Shown here one piece after another: positions 6,926 through 13,011 of a stretch of DNA of 13,011 bases (the stretch's first letter is position 1; every line of letters starts with the position of its first letter). The notes below the pieces were generated by a model, which did no database searches, was not told where the DNA came from, and saw nothing but the letters and a program-made list of their open reading frames with translations. The DNA comes from an uncultured Eubacteriales bacterium (GTDB lineage Bacteria; Bacillota; Clostridia; Christensenellales; UBA1242). The position numbers and the translations under genes are program-made. The stretch lies in NCBI GenBank assembly GCA_900557645.1, contig USSZ01000027.1, positions 1 to 13,011 on the forward strand, written 5' to 3'.

Positions 6926-8518
6926 TTACTTGTTTGCAATTTCTCTTAATTCTTCTGTTTCTTTTGCTATATCGAGTCTAGGGAATAAAATCTCAAGTTC
7001 TTTTAACTTTTCGCCATCAGTCAAACCTTTAAAGTTGTCGATATCCGAAAAATCATCATCTGGATTAAGACCTAAAGCATTCAATACTTTTGCCGTGCAT
7101 ATTGGTGCAAAAGATTGAAAAAGTTCTGTCCCTATTCTTATTGCTTCTAAAAGTTCTCTCATAACAACTTTCAACTTGTCGCCTGCATTCTCATCTTTTG
7201 CTATAGCCCAAGGTTGAACTTTTTGAATATAAGTATTCGCTTCAGTAAATATATCAAATACTGAGGTTACAGCCTTAGTTACATCAAAATTTTTCATATT
7301 TTCAAAAACTTCTTTAGCATATTTTAAAACATTATTTTTAAACTCTATATCATCATAAACAGTTGGTTCAATATATTCAGGAATTTCTGAATTAAAATAT
7401 TTCTTAACCATACTAAAAGTTCTTGAAACAAGATTTCCATAATTATTTGATAAATCTGAATTAATTCTTGATAAAAATACATCAGTTGAATAGTTTCCGT
7501 CACTACCAAAAGGAATTTCTTTATACAAAATATATCTAACAGCATCAGCACTATATCTTGGAACTAAAACTCTAGGGTCAACACATTCTTTAACTCCACT
7601 TTCTTTGCTTTTAGAAAGTTTATCTCCCCCAAACAATATCCAACCATGTCCAAAAACACGTTTTGGAAGTGGAAGACCTAATGCCATCAACATAGCAGGC
7701 CAAACTATAGCGTGAAAACGAACAATTTCTTTTCCAATAACATGAACATCAGCAGGCCAAAATTTTTCAAACATAGATGTATCATTACTGCCATAACCTA
7801 AAGCCGTAATATAATTTGAAAGAGCATCAACCCAAACATAAACAGTATGTTTAGGGTCAAATTCTACAGGAACTCCCCACTTTACAGATGTTCTTGATAC
7901 ACATAAATCAGTAAGACCAGGTTTTATAAAATTATTAACCATTTCATTAACACGATTTTTAGGTAATAAAAATTCTGGATTATCTTCATATAATTTCAAT
8001 AATTTATCGCTAAATTCTGATAATTTAAAGAAATATGCCTCTTCTTCTTGAAATTTTACTTCACGACCACAATCAGGACACTTTCCATCTACAAGTTGAC
8101 TTTCTGTCCAAAATGCTTCACATGGAGTGCAATACCACCCCTTATATGAACCTTTATAAATATAACCTTTATTATAAAGTTCAGTAAATATCTTTTGAAC
8201 TGCCTTCTCATGATAATCATCTGTTGTTCTTATAAACTTATCATAACTAATATTCAAAAGTTTCCATAATGACTTTGTATCATCGACAATTTCATCTAAA
8301 TATTCTTTTTCGCTTTTATTTACTGCTTTGGCTGATTGTGTAATTTTTTGACCATGCTCATCTGTTCCAGTCAAATAAAAAACATCTTTACCTTGTTTTC
8401 TGTTAAATCTTGCAATAGCATCACAAACTATTGTTGTATAAGAATTCCCTAATGTTAATTTATTACTAGGATAATATATTGGTGTTGTTATATAAAAATT
8501 TTCTCTATTCTTTTCCAT
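6926..8518 (-). CDS. metG: Methionyl-tRNA synthetase
   Basis: Class I aminoacyl-tRNA synthetase that charges tRNA-Met for initiation and elongation. Seen: N-terminal ITTPIYYP (10-17), GTDEHGQKI (51-59), a zinc knuckle with Cys130, Cys133, Cys147 and Cys150, FIKPGLTDLCVSR (197-209), VYVWVDALSNY (226-236), GHGWILFGGDKLSKS with KLSKS at 300-304, and anticodon-side NTYIQKVQPW (428-437). The HIGH motif reads TLGN (22-25). At 530 residues it ends just after LFPRLD, where longer family members such as B. subtilis MetS continue into a Trbp111/EMAP-like tRNA-binding domain; that domain is missing here and no frameshifted remnant follows. The start has TGGAGA upstream and a strong promoter. No T-box fits in the about 20-base leader. 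Single-gene unit convergent with nrdDG. Confidence 0.96.
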   Translation of the reverse strand: MEKNRENFYITTPIYYPSNKLTLGNSYTTIVCDAIARFNRKQGKDVFYLTGTDEHGQKITQSAKAVNKSEKEYLDEIVDDTKSLWKLLNISYDKFIRTTDDYHEKAVQKIFTELYNKGYIYKGSYKGWYCTPCEAFWTESQLVDGKCPDCGREVKFQEEEAYFFKLSEFSDKLLKLYEDNPEFLLPKNRVNEMVNNFIKPGLTDLCVSRTSVKWGVPVEFDPKHTVYVWVDALSNYITALGYGSNDTSMFEKFWPADVHVIGKEIVRFHAIVWPAMLMALGLPLPKRVFGHGWILFGGDKLSKSKESGVKECVDPRVLVPRYSADAVRYILYKEIPFGSDGNYSTDVFLSRINSDLSNNYGNLVSRTFSMVKKYFNSEIPEYIEPTVYDDIEFKNNVLKYAKEVFENMKNFDVTKAVTSVFDIFTEANTYIQKVQPWAIAKDENAGDKLKVVMRELLEAIRIGTELFQSFAPICTAKVLNALGLNPDDDFSDIDNFKGLTDGEKLKELEILFPRLDIAKETEELREIANK

Positions 8519-8545
8519 TTTAAATCTCCATTTAAGTTTTTAAAA

Positions 8546-8574
8546 ATTTTATCACACGCATATTTTTTTGTCAA
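8546..8574 (-). promoter_or_regulatory. metG promoter (TTGACA-17-TAAAAT, extended -10)
   Basis: Read on the minus strand, TTGACA (8574-8569), a 17-bp spacer, and TAAAAT (8551-8546) preceded by TGTGA, which supplies the extended -10 TGn. The predicted start is about 8539, giving a leader of about 20 bases with the GGAGA ribosome binding site. Confidence 0.75.
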
Positions 8575-8661
8575 TTATTTAACAAAATCTAAAAATATAA
8601 CTCCTAATTAATTTAAAATAAAAAAAATATCAAATATCGACATTTTTACAAAAAATTTTTC

Positions 8662-8691
8662 TTTACTTAAACAAAATAAAAATGATAATAT
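8662..8691 (+). promoter_or_regulatory. Candidate promoter of the small membrane protein gene
   Basis: TGaTAATAT gives an extended -10 (TAATAT, 8686-8691), with a poor -35 TTTACT (8662-8667) 18 bp upstream. The predicted start falls on or next to the GTG at 8698, so the mRNA would be leaderless. Only the -10 is convincing. Confidence 0.35.
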
Positions 8692-8697
8692 AAAAAA

Positions 8698-8859
8698 GTG
8701 AAAAATAATCTAATCTTCATCTTAGGATTAATTATCCTTGTCGCAACAATTTGGATAATTACAAACATAGGTCTTAAGGTTGAATATGAAAGAATTTTAG
8801 AAAATGCTTCAATAATAAGTGGATTCCCTCCTTATTTACTTTTTAAAATCTTACACTAA
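8698..8859 (+). CDS. Small single-pass membrane protein, unknown (53 residues, GTG start)
   Basis: I do not recognise this gene. It is an open frame of 53 codons plus TAA starting at GTG, with an in-frame stop just upstream (8686) and no ATG option. The product begins MKNNLIFILGLIILVATIW, a strong membrane segment from about residue 5 to 25, then a charged amphipathic stretch (LKVEYERILENAS) and a tail ending FPPYLLFKILH. By hand count the frame is about 27% G+C, against about 12% in the flanking 120 bp upstream and 80 bp downstream, and it uses codons like its neighbours, both of which favour a real gene. There is no ribosome binding site; the -10 sits directly before the GTG, which suggests a leaderless message. 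Alternatives are a decayed gene fragment or a type I toxin-like peptide. It lies 109 bp before walJ, same strand. Confidence 0.55.
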   Translation: MKNNLIFILGLIILVATIWIITNIGLKVEYERILENASIISGFPPYLLFKILH

Positions 8860-8928
8860 AAATTAACAAAATTTATTTATAAATTTGCTTATATATTTCG
8901 AATTTTTAATCTAGGATATTTTGATTTA

Positions 8929-8957
8929 TTGATTTTATAATAAAAATATGATATAAT
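8929..8957 (+). promoter_or_regulatory. walJ promoter, extended -10, leaderless arrangement
   Basis: TTGATT (8929-8934), 17-bp spacer, perfect TATAAT (8952-8957) preceded by TGA. The predicted transcription start at about 8964 is only about 5 bases before the ATG at 8969, leaving no room for a ribosome binding site, and none is seen. Confidence 0.75.
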
Positions 8958-8968
8958 TTCACTACATT

Positions 8969-9751
8969 ATGCGAGTTATTAATTTAGCATCTGGTAGCGA
9001 TGGAAATATTACATATATTGAAGAAAACGACCAAAAAATACTTTTGGACGATGGTTTGTCGTGTTCTGAAACAACTAAACGCCTTGAGCTTATCGGTGTT
9101 AAACCAAATGAGATTAATGCTTTAATTTTAACACATGAACATTCTGACCATACTAAAGGTGTTGATGTTTTTTCAAGCAAATACAATATTCCCGTTTATG
9201 CACATCAAGACGTATGGATTAATTTAGATGAAAAATTCAAAAAAGTTTCTCTGCAAAATAGAAGGATTTTTGATGGACAATTCTATTTTAAAGATCTGTT
9301 AATTACTCCAATAGAAGTCCCTCATGATGTAAAGTGTTTTGGTTTTAGTTTCAGTAATAATAATAGCAAAATCAGTGTAGTAACAGATCTAGGTCATTTA
9401 AATGACAAAATTTTATATTCTATGAAAGGAAGTTCTTTAGTTTATCTTGAAGCAAATTATGATAGAAATATGCTATATAACGGAACAAAATATCCTCTTT
9501 CTCTCAAAAGAAGAATTGACGGACCAAATGGTCATCTTTCTAATATGAATAGTGCAGATGCTATTGAATTTTTAAGTTTTACAGGAACTAAACAGATTGT
9601 TTTATCTCATTTAAGCAAAGAAAATAACACCCCTACTCTTGCATACACTTCTATTTGTCAAAAAATTGAAACAAAAGGAATACGAGAAGGTTTGGATCTT
9701 AGAATTGATGTTGCAAAACCTACACCAGGTGTATTTTTTAAATTAAAATGA
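8969..9751 (+). CDS. walJ: WalJ/YycJ-type metallo-beta-lactamase-fold hydrolase
   Basis: A 260-residue metallo-beta-lactamase-fold protein closest by eye to YycJ/WalJ, which in Bacillota accompanies the WalKR cell-wall regulators and has been linked to coordinating cell division with DNA replication; the substrate is not settled. It opens with the family-typical LASGSDGN (6-13) and DDGLSCSETTKRL (27-39), then the metal-binding THEHSDH (55-61), with His119 (VPHDV), Asp140 (VTDLGHL), His189 (GHLSN) and His214 (VLSHLSKENN) as further likely ligands or active-site residues. The family N terminus fixes the start at ATG 8969, although no ribosome binding site precedes it. Here it stands alone, away from walKR. 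Ends in TGA and is followed by an intrinsic terminator. The fold is certain; the WalJ subfamily is likely. Confidence 0.88.
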   Translation: MRVINLASGSDGNITYIEENDQKILLDDGLSCSETTKRLELIGVKPNEINALILTHEHSDHTKGVDVFSSKYNIPVYAHQDVWINLDEKFKKVSLQNRRIFDGQFYFKDLLITPIEVPHDVKCFGFSFSNNNSKISVVTDLGHLNDKILYSMKGSSLVYLEANYDRNMLYNGTKYPLSLKRRIDGPNGHLSNMNSADAIEFLSFTGTKQIVLSHLSKENNTPTLAYTSICQKIETKGIREGLDLRIDVAKPTPGVFFKLK

Positions 9752-9805
9752 CTTTTTATGTTTATAAATTGCATTAAATTTATAAATTTTTGAATATAAA
9801 TTCGT

Positions 9806-9837
9806 GGTTCTTTTATATAATAAAGAACCTTTTTTTT
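9806..9837 (+). terminator. Intrinsic terminator after walJ
   Basis: GGTTCTTT (9806-9813) and AAAGAACC (9822-9829) form an 8-bp stem with an 8-base loop, followed by eight T residues (9830-9837). This ends walJ transcription 55-85 bp after its stop. A weaker all-AT inverted repeat (TTTATAAAT at 9761-9769 with ATTTATAAA at 9778-9786) precedes it. Confidence 0.85.
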
Positions 9838-9845
9838 ATTTATTA

Positions 9846-9874
9846 TTGAAATTATATAATAAATGTGATAAAAT
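9846..9874 (+). promoter_or_regulatory. Promoter of the 961-residue protein gene
   Basis: TTGAAA (9846-9851), 17-bp spacer, TAAAAT (9869-9874) preceded by TGTGA, the same extended -10 string as at metG. A second TATAAT overlaps at 9874-9879. The predicted start is about 9881, so the ribosome binding site GGAGG (9887-9891) lies at the very front of the mRNA. Confidence 0.7.
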
Positions 9875-9897
9875 ATAATTAACAATGGAGGTTTATT

Positions 9898-12783
9898 ATG
9901 AATTCAATTCTTAATAACATGATTTTAAAACTTTATAATAGAACACTGGGGTCTTTTGCTGATTCAAAAACATCTAATAGAAATCTTTTACTAAACAAAT
10001 GTTTCAAAAGTTTAGATGACATGATTACTGCTGAAGAATATCACCCAGAAAAGGCAAACAAAACATTAGAGGCAAGCGTCCCTGCTTTTATAAATAAAAA
10101 AGTAAGTTTTGATAAACTTGCATCTTATATTGCTGGAAATGATGACAAATCTTATATTTTATCTAAACTTAAAGAATTTGATAAATTTACAAATGATAAA
10201 GTTGCAGATTTATTACTATTGAATATAGACCTTTTAGCAACAAATAAAATTAATAAAGAAAATATTGCTCGTCTTGATGTTGCTATTGATACTTTACTTG
10301 ACGAAGTTTCAGCAAATCAAGGACCTTTTGACTCTCCTATTTCATTAAAAAAATATTTAGATAACGTTACAAATTATCTAAAACAATGTGAAGTTTCAGA
10401 CCCACAAAAACATTTAGAATACACAAACATTCTCAATTCTTTATTGTGCAAACTCACTTCAGAAGATATAAAAAATGTAGATGATCGAAATTGGCTTTCT
10501 ATAAATGATGATTTTTCTGTAAACAAAACATCGGCTTTTTCAACACAAGATACTGAAAATCATAAATTAGAAGAAATTGTTCAAATTATATATAATAATA
10601 TTCAAAATAATGATTTATTTGACAATAAAAATAAAAATTTCTTTAACGATTATCAATATATTTTAAATTTAATAAAAGATAATTATAATAATTTAATTGA
10701 GTTGATTGATGATGAAAAAGATATCAATAACAACTTATCAGAAAATCAAAAAGAATTTGTTTCTCTAGTTGCAACCACACTTCTTGCTCGTGAAATCTCA
10801 TCTTCAAATCAAATAGATAAAGCAAATCTTTTATCAAACAACTTAAATTTATTTACAAAGAAAGCATTTGAAAAAGTTAAAGAAGAAATAGTAACATCTT
10901 CTTCTGATAATATGATTGATGTTATGGAAAATCTATTAAGAAAATCATTAAAAATTGCAAATAAAATAAACAATGAAAAATTTAATGAAAATATTCACGA
11001 TTATGAAGATTTGTTACTTGCTATTCAAGGTCCTGTAAAAGAAGTTAAAACTATTATTCAAGAACCTGTTGTAAAAACAAAAGACTATAAACTAAAACCA
11101 AAATCAAAAAATAGATATGTTTCTGACGTTCTTGAAAAACTTGTGAAAATTATTTATGAAAAAGATAAAGTTTATTCAAAAGAACTTTCAAATCTACGAA
11201 AAATTGATCTTAATAAACGTTTAGTAAATGACAAAAAAGAACTTATTTCTGAATATGCTCAAAAATATTTGACTGAAGATGAAAAAGAATATCTTTCTCT
11301 TAAATATGGAACATCATTCCAATCTCAAAACAATATTTCAATTGATTTTTCAAATAAAGAACTTTTAAATAGAGTCATAAATAAAACAGAACAAGCAATT
11401 ATTAATGAAAAAGCACAATTCGGGAATTTTCTTGGATTATTGAAAAAAGATATGATTTCTAGAATTTCAAAAGATATAATCACATCTTCAAACAAAAAGA
11501 TGTTTATTGAGAAATTTAACAAATTATTAAAAGACAATACTTCAAAAGATGAAACATCAAAAGCCTTGACAAGCGTTATGGAAGAACTTTATGATCTTTC
11601 TTCTTCACTTGTTTTACCTGTAGTTAAAGATATAGAAATACCTTATACTTTCATAAATCCTAATGAAATCAAAAAAACAATTGTTGAAGATTCAAAACAA
11701 GAAACTCCTAAATATCCAAATCTTTTTAATATTGTAAAATTTTCTCAAAAACTTGATGAAGAATCTGCTAAAGAAGTTACTTTAAAACAACTGCAAGAAC
11801 TTAAAAACGAAATAAGTAAAATGCAATCACCTTCTACAAATATATTAAGTAAAATTGAGTCTTTAATCGAAAAAATGGATAACCCTATTACTTCAAAACA
11901 AGAACGAGAAGATATAAAGAAAATGCTTAAAAACTTATCTTTAGAAATTAAAAAATCTAAGGAAGATTTTAATGGAAACAGGATTGAAATTGTTGACCAA
12001 ATTACTAAACTCCCTGGAGTTCTTAATGCTATTAAATTTGAAAATCCTAAAAACTATCTTTTAAATATGATTGCAAAACTTAATGATAAAGACCTTTTAC
12101 AACAATTTGAAACTGATTTAACACAACTTTCAATATCTAACAAAGATTATATTAAACAAAAATATAACAAGCAACTTCAAGAAAGTCTATCAAAAGAAGA
12201 AATTGAAGACTTTAATAGAAAATTTGATACTATTTCAATTATTTCTCAAAATGAAAAAAATAAAAAACATTTAAAAAATCATATTTCTGAAGAAATAGAT
12301 GAATATGTTATGTCAAATCCTACACTAGATAAAGAAAAACAATATTTGCTTTACGAATTAAATAAAAAAGCAAAATTACTTATCGATTTTGGTTTTAAGG
12401 TTAAAAATCGTGATGATGAAAGTATTGCAAAACTTAAAGATACTATAAAAGATATGTTCAAATATGACAATAACATAATTGAAAGTTTATATAAAGAAAT
12501 TGATAAAGATTTGCAAGATATAGAACTATCAAAAGTAAATTTACAAAATGTATATTTGATACAAAATATCAAAAACACACTCTTCAAATTAAATATAGAT
12601 CCAGAAATTTCTAAAGAAATAATAGGAAAACTTAAAGAAGTTACATCTAATTTAGATAAAGAAGAAATCGCAAACTATTATAAACCTGTGTTTAAGAGCG
12701 AAAAAGATTTTGAAAAATTCCAAGATATGGTTCAAGAACTCAACGTAGCAGAATTTGTTGATACTGATTATGAAAGAGATTAA
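9898..12783 (+). CDS. Large charged helix-rich protein of unknown function (961 residues)
   Basis: I do not recognise a family. The ATG has a clear GGAGG (9887-9891) six bases upstream, its own promoter, and a strong terminator after the stop, so it is a single-gene unit. The product has no signal peptide or membrane segment and is rich in Lys, Asn, Glu, Asp, Ile and Leu, with very few Cys and apparently one Trp (residue 199). Most of it should be alpha-helical, with coiled-coil-like stretches around 615-690, 755-800 and 840-925 and more disordered linkers around 205-222 and 380-405. A short motif, L-[ST/D]-x-E-[EDQ]-[IK], recurs at 186, 280, 458, 764 and 919. There are no nucleotide-binding, protease or nuclease motifs I can see. 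A cytoplasmic structural or scaffold protein is one possibility, stated as a guess. Base composition matches the neighbours, so no sign of recent transfer. Confidence 0.9.
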   Translation: MNSILNNMILKLYNRTLGSFADSKTSNRNLLLNKCFKSLDDMITAEEYHPEKANKTLEASVPAFINKKVSFDKLASYIAGNDDKSYILSKLKEFDKFTNDKVADLLLLNIDLLATNKINKENIARLDVAIDTLLDEVSANQGPFDSPISLKKYLDNVTNYLKQCEVSDPQKHLEYTNILNSLLCKLTSEDIKNVDDRNWLSINDDFSVNKTSAFSTQDTENHKLEEIVQIIYNNIQNNDLFDNKNKNFFNDYQYILNLIKDNYNNLIELIDDEKDINNNLSENQKEFVSLVATTLLAREISSSNQIDKANLLSNNLNLFTKKAFEKVKEEIVTSSSDNMIDVMENLLRKSLKIANKINNEKFNENIHDYEDLLLAIQGPVKEVKTIIQEPVVKTKDYKLKPKSKNRYVSDVLEKLVKIIYEKDKVYSKELSNLRKIDLNKRLVNDKKELISEYAQKYLTEDEKEYLSLKYGTSFQSQNNISIDFSNKELLNRVINKTEQAIINEKAQFGNFLGLLKKDMISRISKDIITSSNKKMFIEKFNKLLKDNTSKDETSKALTSVMEELYDLSSSLVLPVVKDIEIPYTFINPNEIKKTIVEDSKQETPKYPNLFNIVKFSQKLDEESAKEVTLKQLQELKNEISKMQSPSTNILSKIESLIEKMDNPITSKQEREDIKKMLKNLSLEIKKSKEDFNGNRIEIVDQITKLPGVLNAIKFENPKNYLLNMIAKLNDKDLLQQFETDLTQLSISNKDYIKQKYNKQLQESLSKEEIEDFNRKFDTISIISQNEKNKKHLKNHISEEIDEYVMSNPTLDKEKQYLLYELNKKAKLLIDFGFKVKNRDDESIAKLKDTIKDMFKYDNNIIESLYKEIDKDLQDIELSKVNLQNVYLIQNIKNTLFKLNIDPEISKEIIGKLKEVTSNLDKEEIANYYKPVFKSEKDFEKFQDMVQELNVAEFVDTDYERD

Positions 12784-12814
12784 TTTGAATGATTTTATAA
12801 CAAACAACATTAAA

Positions 12815-12851
12815 AAAATAAAAGACATGGTAAATCCATGTCTTTTATTTT
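12815..12851. terminator. Strong intrinsic terminator, symmetrical
   Basis: A perfect 16-bp stem, AAAATAAAAGACATGG (12815-12830) against its exact complement (12836-12851), with a 5-base loop and T-rich 3' arm. It begins 31 bp after the stop of the 961-residue gene. The A-rich 5' arm means it could also end a minus-strand transcript entering from the right. Confidence 0.85.
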
Positions 12852-12880
12852 AATAAATTTATACTAATAAAATAATGTTG

Positions 12881-13011
12881 AAATTATATTTTTAATAATT
12901 TTTATATTTATTTTTATAATTTATTATTTTATTTAATATTTTTTATTATTTTTTTAAAAATAAAATAATAATTAATTTTTATAATAATTATTTTTAATTT
13001 TAATATTTTTT
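12881..13011. other. 131-bp tract composed only of A and T
   Basis: After the G at 12880 there is not one G or C to the end of the window. It contains short imperfect inverted repeats (for example AATAATTA and TAATTATT near 12965-12995) but no open frame, promoter or hairpin I can defend. Confidence 0.8.

Noticed and set aside
6858..7118. 86-codon plus-strand open frame overlapping the nrdG end and antisense to metG
   Set aside because: It reads through the bidirectional terminator and the conserved metG 3' end; a by-product of AT-rich antisense coding.
8519..8560. T-box riboswitch upstream of metG
   Set aside because: The predicted leader is only about 20 bases and there is no T-box sequence or antiterminator hairpin.
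8869..8886. Hairpin AAATTTA-TTTA-TAAATTT after the small ORF as a terminator
   Set aside because: The stem is entirely A-T and no T tract follows; such dyads are expected by chance in this composition.
9658..9885. 75-codon minus-strand frame over the walJ end
   Set aside because: Low-complexity product, antisense to walJ and to its terminator.
1..13011. CRISPR arrays, insertion sequences, tRNA or rRNA genes, toxin-antitoxin or phage genes
   Set aside because: No regular direct repeats, terminal inverted repeats, transposase motifs or cloverleaf-like segments were found; the only toxin-like candidate is the unproven small membrane peptide.

Overview
The window is very AT-rich chromosomal DNA of an anaerobic, low-GC Bacillota-type bacterium, most likely an uncultured Clostridia-like or related gut lineage. 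The evidence is the oxygen-sensitive class III ribonucleotide reductase pair (nrdD, nrdG), a MetRS with a CxxC...CxxC zinc knuckle, a WalJ/YycJ-type metallohydrolase, strong GGAGG-type ribosome binding sites, sigma-A-like promoters with extended -10 elements, and hairpin/T-tract terminators. TGA is a stop (rsmH, walJ) and TGG encodes Trp, so the standard bacterial code applies and Mycoplasma-type recoding is excluded. The lineage is an inference; no rRNA is present.

Layout. 51-3571 (minus): a two-gene operon in which a large CvpA-like membrane protein with a ~680-residue C-terminal extension is followed 14 bp later by rsmH (16S rRNA m4C1402 methyltransferase). 3572-3926: a 355-bp divergent control region with a TTGACA/TAACAT promoter, inverted repeats at the -35, and two NrdR boxes exactly 31 bp apart centre to centre. 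3927-6867 (plus): nrdD then nrdG, separated by a perfect 14-bp-stem hairpin. 6874-6904: a symmetrical, bidirectional terminator shared with convergent metG. 6926-8518 (minus): methionyl-tRNA synthetase without the C-terminal tRNA-binding domain and with an altered HIGH motif. 8519-8968: a 450-bp gap that holds a previously hidden 53-codon small membrane protein gene (8698-8859, GTG start) and the walJ promoter. 8969-9751 (plus): walJ-like metallo-beta-lactamase-fold protein, apparently translated from a nearly leaderless mRNA. 9806-9837: terminator. 9898-12783 (plus): a 961-residue soluble, highly charged, helix-rich protein of unknown family with its own promoter and terminator. 12881-13011: 131 bases without a single G or C.

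Most of the window is housekeeping: deoxyribonucleotide supply, tRNA charging, rRNA modification and cell-envelope homeostasis. The parts I cannot explain from known families are the repeat-bearing extension of the CvpA-like protein, the 961-residue protein, and the 53-residue membrane peptide. I see no mobile element, CRISPR array, tRNA, rRNA or defence system.
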